DNA from: Bin80 sp965261255
GTDB taxonomy: Bacteria > Bacteroidota > Rhodothermia > Rhodothermales > Bin80
NCBI GenBank assembly: GCA_965261255.1
Contig: CBDHCQ010000004.1
Coordinates: 1,612,001 to 1,676,000 of the forward strand
Reading direction: 5' to 3'
Length of the DNA: 64,000 nt
The translations under genes were made by a program, and so were the position numbers. The notes beneath the pieces are model-generated. The model was not told where the DNA came from. It ran no database searches and saw nothing but the letters and a program-made list of their open reading frames with translations. How positions within the stretch are numbered: position 1 is the stretch's first letter; the number at the start of each line of letters is the position of its first letter. This document shows positions 35,355 through 44,924 of this stretch, one piece after another.

Positions 35355-37352
35355 ATGCCACGTTCCAAGCCGCATGTTACAATCTATGAGGTTGCCGATA
35401 AGGCAGGTGTAGCGATTTCGACTGTGTCTCGCGTACTGAACGAATCTTCTGACGTGGCGGATTATACTCGTGAACACATTCTTAATGTTATTGATGAACT
35501 TCAGTATCGTCCTAACCGCGTAGCCAAGGCCTTAGCACAACCGGGATCGAGTCTGATTGCAATAGCAACACCAACAATTACAACCCCCTTTCATAATTCT
35601 CTCCTCAAAGGCCTCCGAGCAGTCTTGATTGCCGCCGATGAGGAACGGGATCTATTGCTCTTTGATTTGGGGAGTACTGATCCGTTGACGCGTTTGCGCA
35701 GCAAATTGAAGGGAGGTAAGGTGGACGGCTTGATCTTAGCCGGGATACCGGTATCTCCTCCTCTGGCCAAAGAACTAAAAGCGTTCAGTGCACCAGTTAT
35801 ACTTATAGGCAATCATCATACAGACTTTGATTGCTTTTATTGGGATAATGCTGTTGGAGCAAAGGAAGCCACGGAGCACCTATTGTTCCGGGGACATCGC
35901 CGTATCGGTCTGATCCGGGCCCACACAGACGGTTATGCACAGCTTCAGCGTATTCAAGGCTACAAGGCAGCACTAAAAAAGTATGGTATCAAATTCGACA
36001 GTAACCTCGTCCAGAGCGGCACTACCGCCAAGCACGCAGGGTTCAGTGAGGAACATGGTGTCGAAGCAATGCAACAACTCCTGCAGGTAGCCCCGTCAAT
36101 ATCAGCAGTTTTGGCGAGTAGCGACGTACAGGCCATTGGTGCGTGGAAGGCAATTCGGGACGCGGGTAAACGTGTACCGGAGGATATAGCCCTGGTCGGA
36201 TATGATGATGTTAAAACCAGTTACTACATTGGGTTGAGTAGCGTTGACCAGAGCATTGAGCAGATCGGCCGCTTAGCAGCTGAACGTTTGCTCTACCGTC
36301 AGAATAATCTCGCGGAAAAAATACGTATAGACCAGAAGGTCGTACCGAACCTACGTGTACGACGCTCCAGTAACTACAACCGAACTACAAGCAGAATGCA
36401 CATCAAAGCAATTCAAAACCAATTGGACAAGACATTGACCGGAACTGAGTTTTCGAATCTGGGCAAAAAGTACCGAGGCAAAGTACGGGATACGTACGAC
36501 CAAGGGGATCGACTGATCATGGTAACGACAGACCGGATATCCGCATTTGATCATGTCCTTCGTCAAACCATCCCATTCAAAGGACAGGTACTTAATCAGC
36601 TGGCTGCCTACTTTTTTGAGGCAACAAGTGATATCATCCCGAACCAGATTTTGAGCGTGCCGGATTCAAACGTTACCGTCGCGCAGAAATGCGAGCCCGG
36701 AAAGCTTGAATTCGTAGTTCGGGGATACTTGGTTGGACATGCATGGCGGACATACCGCACAGGCAAGCGTACGCTATGTGGAAAGTCATTGCCTGACGGG
36801 CTGAACGAAAATGACCGGCTGCCCAAACCAATTCTCACCCCGACCACGAAGGCACAAGTCGGTCATGACGAAGATATCAGTCGGGAAGCCGCCATTGAGC
36901 AGGGCCTTATTGACGCGGATACCTTTGATCGACTTGAACACGTTTCCCTTGCTCTGTTCCAGCGGGGTACGGAACTCGCTGCAAACCAGGGACTGATCCT
37001 TGTTGACACGAAATATGAATTCGGAAAAACTCCAGATGGTGAATGGGTTTTAATCGATGAAGTGCATACACCGGATTCTTCGCGCTACTTCTACCTTGAA
37101 CCATATGAGGATCTTCTCCGAGAAGGTAAACCTCAACAGCAGCTGTCTAAAGAATTTGTACGTGAGTGGTTAATGGAGAAAGGTTTTCAAGGCAAAGACG
37201 GGCAAGTACTTCCCGATCTTTCAGATGAATTCTGCACCCAGGTATCTGCCCGTTACATTGAGTTGTTCGAAAAGGTGACCGGCAAAGCATTCAAACCCGA
37301 CACGCACCCCGATCCAGAAAGCCGAATCCGGGAAGCACTTAAGTCACGGTAG
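35355..37352 (+). CDS. purC: LacI-type transcription regulator fused to SAICAR synthetase (PurC)
   Basis: 665 residues in one frame. Residues ~8-28 form the LacI HTH and hinge (TIYEVADKAGVAISTVSRVL), followed by a periplasmic-binding-protein-like effector domain up to about 340 (LLFRGHRRIGLI, ALVGYDDVKTSYYIGLSSVD). From Met348 (36396) the sequence is a full PurC: KKYRGKVRDTYDQGDRLIMV, TTDRISAFD, KLEFVVRGYLVGHAWRTY, PILTPTTKAQVGHDEDIS, LVDTKYEFGK and VLIDEVHTPDSSRY. PurC joins CAIR and aspartate in purine synthesis. Both halves look complete, and no stop codon separates them. PurC could also be started internally at Met348, though no clear ribosome-binding site precedes it. The 3' end overlaps moaE by 14 bp. 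Confidence 0.9.
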   Translation: MPRSKPHVTIYEVADKAGVAISTVSRVLNESSDVADYTREHILNVIDELQYRPNRVAKALAQPGSSLIAIATPTITTPFHNSLLKGLRAVLIAADEERDLLLFDLGSTDPLTRLRSKLKGGKVDGLILAGIPVSPPLAKELKAFSAPVILIGNHHTDFDCFYWDNAVGAKEATEHLLFRGHRRIGLIRAHTDGYAQLQRIQGYKAALKKYGIKFDSNLVQSGTTAKHAGFSEEHGVEAMQQLLQVAPSISAVLASSDVQAIGAWKAIRDAGKRVPEDIALVGYDDVKTSYYIGLSSVDQSIEQIGRLAAERLLYRQNNLAEKIRIDQKVVPNLRVRRSSNYNRTTSRMHIKAIQNQLDKTLTGTEFSNLGKKYRGKVRDTYDQGDRLIMVTTDRISAFDHVLRQTIPFKGQVLNQLAAYFFEATSDIIPNQILSVPDSNVTVAQKCEPGKLEFVVRGYLVGHAWRTYRTGKRTLCGKSLPDGLNENDRLPKPILTPTTKAQVGHDEDISREAAIEQGLIDADTFDRLEHVSLALFQRGTELAANQGLILVDTKYEFGKTPDGEWVLIDEVHTPDSSRYFYLEPYEDLLREGKPQQQLSKEFVREWLMEKGFQGKDGQVLPDLSDEFCTQVSARYIELFEKVTGKAFKPDTHPDPESRIREALKSR

Positions 37353-37797
37353 TCTCCGGAGGTTCATTTCCCTCAATCCAGTGCACCTCACCATCGGTAA
37401 GGTGCTCCTGTTTCCAAATGGGGACTTGAACTTTAAGTCGGTCAATCAAGAAACGACACGCCTCGAAAGCTTCCGGGCGATGGGCAGTTGCTACGCCAAC
37501 CAGTACACTGGCTTCGGCAAGAGGAACTTCTCCTAGCCGATGGAGAACGCATGCGCGGCTGATCGGCCAACGCCTTGCAGCTATATCTACCATCAAATGC
37601 ATCTCCCGCAATGCCATGGGTTCATAGCTCTCGTATGTCAGCAACGTGGTTTCGTGGTCGTCAGTCCACTGTCGTGTAGTACCTATAAATAATGCAATAC
37701 CCCCCGCCGCGGGTGTTTGCAGAAATTGATAAGCTGCGGCGACATCAAGAGGTGTCTTTGATAGTGCTACCCAGCGCTTGTTTAATTTTTCAGCCAC
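37339..37797 (-). CDS. moaE: Molybdopterin synthase large subunit
   Basis: 152 residues. Conserved MoaE segments are GGIALFIGTTRQWTDD, LTYESYEPMALREM, CVLHRLGEVPLAEASVLV and the C-terminal VPIWKQEHLTDGEVHWIEG containing the catalytic Lys-x-x-x residues. MoaE with thiocarboxylated MoaD converts precursor Z (cPMP) to molybdopterin. It overlaps moaD by 8 nt and its 3' end runs 14 bp into the convergent LacI-PurC gene. Confidence 0.93.
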   Translation of the reverse strand: MAEKLNKRWVALSKTPLDVAAAYQFLQTPAAGGIALFIGTTRQWTDDHETTLLTYESYEPMALREMHLMVDIAARRWPISRACVLHRLGEVPLAEASVLVGVATAHRPEAFEACRFLIDRLKVQVPIWKQEHLTDGEVHWIEGNEPPETTVT

Positions 37798-38038
37798 CGC
37801 TCACAGGGGTTATAAGGGCCAGTTCGTCACCAGCGTAAATGGTTCTTGATTCCAGCGCATACTCCTGATTTACAGCAAGACGCATGATGTTTCGATATGG
37901 TGCCATGGGCGGATAATGATCACAGAGCACATCCAAGACCCCACCTACCGTTACCCCGTCATGGGCTTCTAGATTAACTGAAGCCGCCGCAAGCTTCGAC
38001 CGCAAGACACTGTAGAGTTGGATTTGAAAGGATACCAT
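37790..38038 (-). CDS. moaD: Molybdopterin synthase sulfur-carrier subunit
   Basis: 82 residues with the beta-grasp fold and the obligatory C-terminal Gly-Gly (ELALITPVSGG) that becomes the thiocarboxylate. It precedes and overlaps moaE, its partner, by 8 nt. Other moa/moe genes are not in the window. Confidence 0.92.
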   Translation of the reverse strand: MVSFQIQLYSVLRSKLAAASVNLEAHDGVTVGGVLDVLCDHYPPMAPYRNIMRLAVNQEYALESRTIYAGDELALITPVSGG

Positions 38039-38067
38039 TGGTTAATCCTCAATCTTAGAGTTAATTG

Positions 38068-39309
38068 TTAACCGAACCGGATTACCTGCAGTGGCAGTAT
38101 CCGTGATGCAATACGTGCCGGAAAATATGAAGCGCCTAGGCACAGCAACAAGGATATCATCGAGACAAGCACAAAATCCATTACATGCAAAGCAACGGGT
38201 GCCGTAGTCATATAATAGGCCTCTGCGGGTAGTCCTACGATACCATAGTGTAACTGCAGCATACCCAGCCCCCATGCGAGTACGAGGCCAATTGCTGTTC
38301 CAAGTCCACCTACAAAGAATCCGAGATGTAGATACAGTTTCTGGATATCTTGTCGTGAGGCCCCCATGCTGGCAAGGATCCCAATTTCCCGTGTTTTTTC
38401 GAGTACAATCATCAGTAACGCGCCCATAACATTGAATGCAGCAACAAGAACCAAGACACTAATAACCAGTGGAATGATGGCTTCCTGAAGATCAACCCAT
38501 GCAAACAAACCACGATAGATTTCAAAGATGCTTCGTGCCAGGATTCCAAGCCCAAGTGTTTCTTCAAGAGCTAATGCTACTGATTCAGCAGTAGTCACGT
38601 CCTGGAGCATAAGATCAAATCTTGTTACCTCCTCAGAACCATAATCGAGTAGCTGTCTGGCTACATCAATATCTGTAAATACATAGGTTTCATCAAAATC
38701 AGCCAGCGCAGTCTCATAAACACCTGTGATCTCGAATTGCTTAAACCGTGGACGCGCCATCAAGAGCGTATTGGTATCACGTAGGTTTCTTGTAGAAAGA
38801 ATCGTTACTTGATCTCCAAGAGTAAGATCTAGACTCTCAGCAAGTGCATTACCAACAACGAGCGGTGCTACTATGGCCGTGCCCTGCTCTAAATGGGCCG
38901 AGCCACTCGTAAGATGCTCTTCCAAGTAAACAGGAAGCCGATCTGTTCCCCAAAGCCCCACCCCATCAATATCCTGGCTGGACCGCCGAAGTAAAACGAA
39001 TTCTGTGACTACCGGTTGAATGGAAACCACCGCGTCTTGCTCGCTGATTTGGGCCATGAGACCGGAGGCATCAGCCAGTGGAGTATGGCGGATACTCTCG
39101 ACCTGTACATGAGCACCGAAGCCCACGATCTTTGTTTCAATCTCTTGACTAAACCCTCGTACAATTGACAATGCAAGAAGTAATGTTGCAACGCCGAGTG
39201 CCACACCTCCAATGGCAACCCAGGATACAAATCGCAGGAAGCCACGACCGTTCTCGCTGCCTTGTGCGCCGCGAAGGTATCGCCAGGCTATGAAAGTCTT
39301 GAAGGACAC
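38068..39309 (-). CDS. LolC/LolE-like ABC transporter permease
   Basis: 413 residues with the MacB/FtsX arrangement: one N-terminal membrane segment after FIAWRYLRGAQGS (SWVAIGGVALGVATLLLALS), a large periplasmic domain of about 210 residues, and three C-terminal membrane segments with the conserved KTREIGILASMGASRQDIQKL loop. This is the LolC/E type that extracts lipoproteins from the inner membrane. No LolD ATPase gene is adjacent. It lies 29 bp upstream of moaD on the same strand. Confidence 0.88.
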   Translation of the reverse strand: MSFKTFIAWRYLRGAQGSENGRGFLRFVSWVAIGGVALGVATLLLALSIVRGFSQEIETKIVGFGAHVQVESIRHTPLADASGLMAQISEQDAVVSIQPVVTEFVLLRRSSQDIDGVGLWGTDRLPVYLEEHLTSGSAHLEQGTAIVAPLVVGNALAESLDLTLGDQVTILSTRNLRDTNTLLMARPRFKQFEITGVYETALADFDETYVFTDIDVARQLLDYGSEEVTRFDLMLQDVTTAESVALALEETLGLGILARSIFEIYRGLFAWVDLQEAIIPLVISVLVLVAAFNVMGALLMIVLEKTREIGILASMGASRQDIQKLYLHLGFFVGGLGTAIGLVLAWGLGMLQLHYGIVGLPAEAYYMTTAPVALHVMDFVLVSMISLLLCLGASYFPARIASRILPLQVIRFG

Positions 39310-39463
39310 GAGATCAATATTTGTCGGTCTTAGAGTGCCTGAAAGAACAACGGACGCCTATCCATCAGATAGACCATTTTACGGATTATGGACATCTCTT
39401 GAACATCAACAGTACAATACTCGTTCGCGCAACGCGAGATCTTAAACCCAAATTTTCGGAAAG

Positions 39464-41095
39464 ATGAACAACTGCAGACCAAGTATACCCGCTGCGAAAA
39501 ATGAACCCGTCTTGAATTATGCTCCAGGCTCTTCCGAGCGTATTGCCCTGCAAAATAAGTTACGAGAGCTCAAGCAGGACGAGTTGCAGATTCCAGCCTT
39601 TATTGGCGGGAAGGCCATATATACAGGGGATCTTGAAGAAATTCGCCCACCACACGAGTTGAGTCATCGACTTGGTGTCGTACATAGATGTAGTGCAAAG
39701 GAAGCTCTGCAATCCATTGAAGCTTCGCTGGAAGCACGGCGGGATTGGGCGAACATGGATTTTATAGACAGGGCCGCCATTTTCCTAAAAGCGGCGGAGC
39801 TCCTTGCGGGCCCATGGAGAGATGTGCTGAATGCTTCTACTATGTTGGGACAAAGCAAGAATGCATATCAGGCGGAAATTGATGCAGCATGCGAGCTCAT
39901 CGACTTCATCCGGTTCAATGTCGAATATGCATCTAAAATCTATGAAGAGCAGCCCTATTCTGGCCCAGGGGTATGGAATCGTCTGGAATACCGACCTCTT
40001 GAAGGGTTTGTATTTGCCGTGACACCATTCAATTTTACTGCCATTGGAGGAAACCTGCCCACTGCTCCAGCACTCATGGGAAATTCGGTCGTTTGGAAGC
40101 CAGCATCCGCTTCGGTCTATTCGGCATACTTCACCTACAAATTGCTGGAAGAGGCCGGCTTACCTCCAGGCGTGATTAACATGGTGCCTGGTTCGGGACC
40201 CGTCATTGGTGATCCTGTTCTAGCATCAAAACATTTTGCTGGGCTTCACTTTACGGGCTCTACAGGTACGTTCCAGCATATGTGGCGAACGATAGGGGCG
40301 AATATTGCGGATTATGCTACGTATCCCCGAATCGTTGGAGAAACAGGAGGAAAAGACTTTATTATTGCTCATGCTTCGGCCGCCCCGGATGTCGTAGCTA
40401 CGGCTATAGTACGCGGAGCATTTGAATATCAGGGGCAAAAATGTTCAGCCGCTTCACGGGTGTATCTGCCTATATCTCGTTGGGCGGAAACGCGAGATAT
40501 CTTAATGTCTCAATTGAATGAAGTTAAGATGGGGTCCGTAGAGGACTTTTCAAACTTCGTTAATGCTGTGATTGATCAGAAGGCCTACGCGAGTATAACG
40601 GGTTACATTGCCCACGCACAGGATGCTGCCGATGCAGAAATACTGGCCGGTGGCAACTACAGTGATACGGAGGGTTACTTCATCGAACCAACGGTGATCG
40701 TCACCACTGATCCAACTTTCCGAACCATGTGTGAGGAAATATTCGGCCCGGTCGTAACCATCTTTGTCTATGAGGACTCAGATTTTGAGGATACACTTGA
40801 GGTTTTAGACAAGACTTCTCCGTACGCACTGACGGGAGCTGTTTTTGCTCAGGACAGACAGGTCATTGTTCAAGCAAGTGCAGCTTTGCGCAATGCGGCA
40901 GGCAATTTTTACATCAATGACAAGCCAACTGGAGCAGTCGTAGGTCAACAGCCATTCGGTGGAGCACGGGCATCCGGCACCAACGATAAAGCGGGGGCAC
41001 CACAGAACCTGATGCGCTGGGTTTCGGTTCGCACCATCAAGGAGACCTTTAATCCGCCATCCCATTTTGGGTATCCATTTAATCAACCAGACTAG
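39464..41095 (+). CDS. pruA: L-glutamate gamma-semialdehyde (P5C) dehydrogenase
   Basis: 543 residues, the usual length of stand-alone P5C dehydrogenases. Visible features: VFAVTPFNFTAIGGNLP (NAD site), HFTGSTGTFQHMW, VGETGGKDFIIAHASA (catalytic Glu) and FEYQGQKCSAASRVYLP (catalytic Cys), then SPYALTGAVFAQD and NFYINDKPTGAVVGQQPFGG near the C-terminus. It oxidises the last intermediate of proline/ornithine breakdown to glutamate. A dehydrogenase gene follows after 3 bp, so the two are an operon. Confidence 0.95.
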   Translation: MNNCRPSIPAAKNEPVLNYAPGSSERIALQNKLRELKQDELQIPAFIGGKAIYTGDLEEIRPPHELSHRLGVVHRCSAKEALQSIEASLEARRDWANMDFIDRAAIFLKAAELLAGPWRDVLNASTMLGQSKNAYQAEIDAACELIDFIRFNVEYASKIYEEQPYSGPGVWNRLEYRPLEGFVFAVTPFNFTAIGGNLPTAPALMGNSVVWKPASASVYSAYFTYKLLEEAGLPPGVINMVPGSGPVIGDPVLASKHFAGLHFTGSTGTFQHMWRTIGANIADYATYPRIVGETGGKDFIIAHASAAPDVVATAIVRGAFEYQGQKCSAASRVYLPISRWAETRDILMSQLNEVKMGSVEDFSNFVNAVIDQKAYASITGYIAHAQDAADAEILAGGNYSDTEGYFIEPTVIVTTDPTFRTMCEEIFGPVVTIFVYEDSDFEDTLEVLDKTSPYALTGAVFAQDRQVIVQASAALRNAAGNFYINDKPTGAVVGQQPFGGARASGTNDKAGAPQNLMRWVSVRTIKETFNPPSHFGYPFNQPD

Positions 41096-41098
41096 GTT

Positions 41099-42142
41099 AT
41101 GGTAGCAGATAAAGGTGCCCCGATCCGAGTAGTTCAGTACGGACTGGGCCCCATTGGAAAAGGGACAGCTAAGCTGGTGCTTGAAAAAGCTAGGAGCGGG
41201 CAGCTAGAATTGGTTGGTGCCATTGATATTGATCCTGCAAAAGTTAACAAGACTGTCGGCGAAGTGGTAGGGGCTTCCTCTGATGAAGTGATCTCCTCGG
41301 ATGCCGAGAAGGTCCTCGCAGAGGAGCAGCCCGACCTCGTCATTCACACCACAAGCTCTTTCCTTCCTCAGGTTGAGGAACAGTTGACGCAATGTATTCG
41401 CGCCGGGGCATCCGTTGTTTCCAGTACGGAAGAACTGCCCTACCCCTTTGACAGGCATCCTGGCATTGCGAAGAATCTGGATACCTTGTCTAAGGAATAC
41501 GGGGTATCAATCCTCGGTACAGGAGTTAATCCTGGATATGCTATGGATGTGCTTGCTCTTGTTGCCACAGGAATCTGTACAGATGTTCGATCCGTCTCCG
41601 TCACCCGTCGAGTGGATGCTGGTTTGAGACGTTTGCCACTTCAGCGTAAGGTAGGCGCGGGAATAACAGTAGATGAATTCAACGAGCGGCATGAGCGCGG
41701 CGGGTTCGGGCACATCGGGTTGGTTGAGTCCCTCAGGTTAGTTATGCACGGTCTTGGCTGGCCAATCGAAAGGATGTCTGAGTCACTCAGACCTGTTGTT
41801 GCTGAATCCGAAGTAATAACCCCTTACCTGACCGTTTCACCTGGCAGAGTAGCCGGGATCAAGCACTCTGCAAGGGCCTACATGGATGGCCGCATTGCTG
41901 TGTCCCTTGACTTAAGAATGTACGTAGGTGCAAAGAATCCAGTGGACCGCGTAATGGTGGAAGGAGATCCCCCCATTGACCTCGCAGTCGAAGGCGGAAT
42001 ATTTGGAGATACTGCTACTGTGGGAGCATTAGTAAATGCTATACCTCAGGTGATAAATGCATCACCAGGCCTGCGAACAGCCACAGATCTTCCCATTCCA
42101 AGGTGTTTCTTGCCAGGAGCTCCGAATTGCATTCCCCACTAA
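41099..42142 (+). CDS. DapB-like NAD(P)-dependent dehydrogenase (2,4-diaminopentanoate dehydrogenase-like)
   Basis: 347 residues. The N-terminal Rossmann domain RVVQYGLGPIGKGTAKLVL is of the dihydrodipicolinate-reductase type, followed by VVSSTEELPYP and LGTGVNPGYAMDVL. The layout resembles 2,4-diaminopentanoate dehydrogenase and related amino-acid dehydrogenases more than DapB itself, which is about 80 residues shorter. Located 3 bp after pruA, it may act on an amino- or imino-acid that feeds P5C/glutamate metabolism. The substrate is unknown; none of the other ornithine-fermentation genes is visible. Confidence 0.72.
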   Translation: MVADKGAPIRVVQYGLGPIGKGTAKLVLEKARSGQLELVGAIDIDPAKVNKTVGEVVGASSDEVISSDAEKVLAEEQPDLVIHTTSSFLPQVEEQLTQCIRAGASVVSSTEELPYPFDRHPGIAKNLDTLSKEYGVSILGTGVNPGYAMDVLALVATGICTDVRSVSVTRRVDAGLRRLPLQRKVGAGITVDEFNERHERGGFGHIGLVESLRLVMHGLGWPIERMSESLRPVVAESEVITPYLTVSPGRVAGIKHSARAYMDGRIAVSLDLRMYVGAKNPVDRVMVEGDPPIDLAVEGGIFGDTATVGALVNAIPQVINASPGLRTATDLPIPRCFLPGAPNCIPH

Positions 42143-42371
42143 AGGCTAAGATTACACGCACTTGGCTTGCCGTTAAGAACCAGTACCACCGGGACACCTG
42201 CAACAGTGAAGGGATGCTGGCCTGACTGGCGAACAATCCTTAGTGGCACTTCAACAACCTCACTTCTAGCTCCCACTGACTACCCTTAGAGTCAGGAGTC
42301 AGGCCACGAATGTCGTAGATCAAACATCTCCCGCTGCCGTTCTTTCGTATTGAAATCGACGAGTTGTCTAG

Positions 42372-44924
42372 CTATGATTGCTCTTCCGAATTGGACCCCA
42401 TAATCCTATGGTGACGAAGAAATCCCAAATAAGGGGCAAATGCCTCGTCAATATCCTCTGGAGAAAGATCGTAGTCTGCGATGTCGTACCGGTGTTTTTT
42501 TCTCGCCCTCAATCTTTCCTTTGTCGCCGTCATGTATGTATCCATCCTAGATTTGGTTTCCTGGGAAAAAGAGCAGTCAAGATGATTGTAAATGGCTTCT
42601 ATAACCTCGTATGGATCTTCTATCAGATCAAAAAAGCTAACATCAACCCAGCGATGCTCCAACTCTGGGTGGGATTCACGGAATTTGATGGCCTGGTTGG
42701 CCATCTTGCTGAGGAACCGAAGTGACTCTGAACCTATCTCCGATTTTGGTTGGTTTAGTTCTTGCGGTTTCCGTAAAGTTTCAATGATGGAGCAAAAAGA
42801 TCCCACTACCTTATTCAGCGGTCGGTGCGGCATAATAAAGGATGCATCAGGATACACCTTGATCAAGTCTTCAAGTTGATGCAGGTGGAGGGGATATTTA
42901 AGTAACCATCGACCAGCAGAGCCCTTTTGACGCCATCGGTACGAAAAGTTCTTTAGTACTGAGTGGTGGAAATCGTAGGCATTGCCGAAGTCAGCGGACT
43001 GCAAAAACTGACTGCATTTGCGACCAGGGATTAGGGCTACTAATGCCCAGTCCAGATGACATATGTTGAAAAGAGGGCCCTCTTCTTCGGGCATATCCAG
43101 ATCGGTCAAGTGTTGATACTCTTTGATCCTTCCATCATTTTCATCGGTCACGAGAAAAATGTCTTCAGCCTTGGAAAGTCGGAGTTCTTCGTGGAGTTGA
43201 TCCTTGTGTCCGAACATTCCATCTGGAAGCGATGGCTCAATCAGCTGATACAATTTTAAGGTCCAGAATTGGGGGTCTGAGGCCAAAATACGGTGCAGAA
43301 ATGTGGTTCCAGTCCTGTTCAGGCCAACAATGAATACCGGACGCTCAATCTGCTCATGAGTTATCTCGGGATAGTGTTTGCGTTCCAAGTGCAGTTCAGC
43401 TCTTATCCGGAAACCACGACTGAACCGATGTATCAGTCCTTGTGCAGCCCTCTTCCCGGTATCTTGCCCCCCATGGTTAGCATTATGTATGCTGACTAAT
43501 TCAGTAAGTGCATCAATCATCCAAGATGGATTACTGTCCTCGAATGGAACTCCGAGTTGATCTGCAATCCATTGTCCGTACGAAATGAGTCCATCGAAAT
43601 CCAATGGGGCTGTACTCAACGGATAGGGCCATAAATCCCGATTATCTTCCTGCCATTTACGACTGCGTGCCAATAGAACTAAGCCGCCCAACCATTCAAT
43701 ATTGTCTGGGCAATCTTCTATCATTGATCGGTTATCCACTGGGATCCCATTTGCCTCAGATGTAGCTCCAAACCAATACTTGTAGAACAAATCTAGGATG
43801 GGCAGTTGGCCAGACAATGGAGATTCCTCTCCGCGTGACACGCAAGCTGCCCTAAAATCTTCGTAAGATACTTCCGCATATCGATGTAACGTTGCGTAGA
43901 GAAAATCGGGAATCCGGGGCTCACGATTGCAGCAATTATATATGGTATGACGCCGTGCAGGATTCAAGGAGATTGCAGCCATGATTTTGGCTATTCTGTC
44001 TGCCGGATCCAGACTTAAGGGAGGCGGAAACTTGGATCGCACCCGCATCTGAAGGTCGTTGGATGCTGCTGAAATTCGTACACCAATAAGATGGGGATTA
44101 GAGACGCCCACTTCTGTGTAAACCATAACGGGCAATCGAAAAATGCCAATAGGTACACCATGTGATTTGGCGTGCAATAGGAGCTGCTCCACAACGATCT
44201 TGCTCCAGGGATAACCAGATAATTCGGGTGGAGCTATGCGCATCAATTCATCTAGATTGGGTTGGCCCCCATGATTGATATAATGGTTAGAGAACTCTTC
44301 ACGGAACAGGCATAGGTATTCTGGAAAAATCCCAAGTGTTGATGCCATAAAGAGGTGCTTGAGACGCTTGCGCATACACAGATCCAGAATCTGTTGGAGT
44401 GCGAACACGTTCGTTTTCCTAATCCCTTCGTATGAATGACCAAGACTTACCGAGGCAGCACAGTGATAAACAGCATGAACATTAGTAGACAGTTCTCGAA
44501 ATTGGATTGACTCAATCCCGAAATTTGGTTTGGTAATGTCGCCAGCGATAGCATTAATTCGACCACTGAAAGAATCGTCCCAAAGGTTGTAGGTCTTTAG
44601 TTTTTTCTGAATTCTGCTGATGGCATGCGTATCATTATCCGCACGGACAATACAATTTGCCACCAGATTCTGCCTTTTTTGCAATAGCTCTGTGAGCAGG
44701 AATGGTGCAAAAAATCCCGTAACGCCGGTAATCAGTATTTCTCCTACAGATTCAACTGGCACCGGAGCATCAGCACGTTGATGAGAAGAGAGGTCGATCA
44801 CACGACGCAGGTATTGCAAATCCCTTTCTATAACCGCGGGAATTCCACTTTTTAGGGGCTTCGGCACAATTGCAGGTACGGGCATAAGATTATCGGCAGC
44901 TTCCCAGGTCATTGAAAAAAGCAA
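42372..44924 (-). CDS. Thioester reductase-sulfotransferase fusion protein
   Basis: 850 residues. Residues ~62-350 are an extended SDR of the thioester-reductase type: ILITGVTGFFAPFLL (third Gly of the nucleotide motif replaced by Ala), VYHCAASVSLGHSY, FMASTLGIFP and Tyr238-x-x-x-Lys242 in GYPWSKIVVEQ. A linker of ~170 residues follows, then a Sulfotransf_3-type domain from ~525 with the PAPS 5'-phosphosulfate loop VGLNRTGTTFLHRIL (Gly534), WLLKYPLHLHQL and FIMPHRPLNKVVGSFCS (3'-phosphate loop). Reductase domains of this class release acyl chains from carrier proteins using NADPH; the fused domain would then sulfate a hydroxyl. Divergent from the radical SAM and PKS genes. An internal Met at 44912 is an alternative start. 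Confidence 0.85.
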   Translation of the reverse strand: MLFSMTWEAADNLMPVPAIVPKPLKSGIPAVIERDLQYLRRVIDLSSHQRADAPVPVESVGEILITGVTGFFAPFLLTELLQKRQNLVANCIVRADNDTHAISRIQKKLKTYNLWDDSFSGRINAIAGDITKPNFGIESIQFRELSTNVHAVYHCAASVSLGHSYEGIRKTNVFALQQILDLCMRKRLKHLFMASTLGIFPEYLCLFREEFSNHYINHGGQPNLDELMRIAPPELSGYPWSKIVVEQLLLHAKSHGVPIGIFRLPVMVYTEVGVSNPHLIGVRISAASNDLQMRVRSKFPPPLSLDPADRIAKIMAAISLNPARRHTIYNCCNREPRIPDFLYATLHRYAEVSYEDFRAACVSRGEESPLSGQLPILDLFYKYWFGATSEANGIPVDNRSMIEDCPDNIEWLGGLVLLARSRKWQEDNRDLWPYPLSTAPLDFDGLISYGQWIADQLGVPFEDSNPSWMIDALTELVSIHNANHGGQDTGKRAAQGLIHRFSRGFRIRAELHLERKHYPEITHEQIERPVFIVGLNRTGTTFLHRILASDPQFWTLKLYQLIEPSLPDGMFGHKDQLHEELRLSKAEDIFLVTDENDGRIKEYQHLTDLDMPEEEGPLFNICHLDWALVALIPGRKCSQFLQSADFGNAYDFHHSVLKNFSYRWRQKGSAGRWLLKYPLHLHQLEDLIKVYPDASFIMPHRPLNKVVGSFCSIIETLRKPQELNQPKSEIGSESLRFLSKMANQAIKFRESHPELEHRWVDVSFFDLIEDPYEVIEAIYNHLDCSFSQETKSRMDTYMTATKERLRARKKHRYDIADYDLSPEDIDEAFAPYLGFLRHHRIMGSNSEEQS

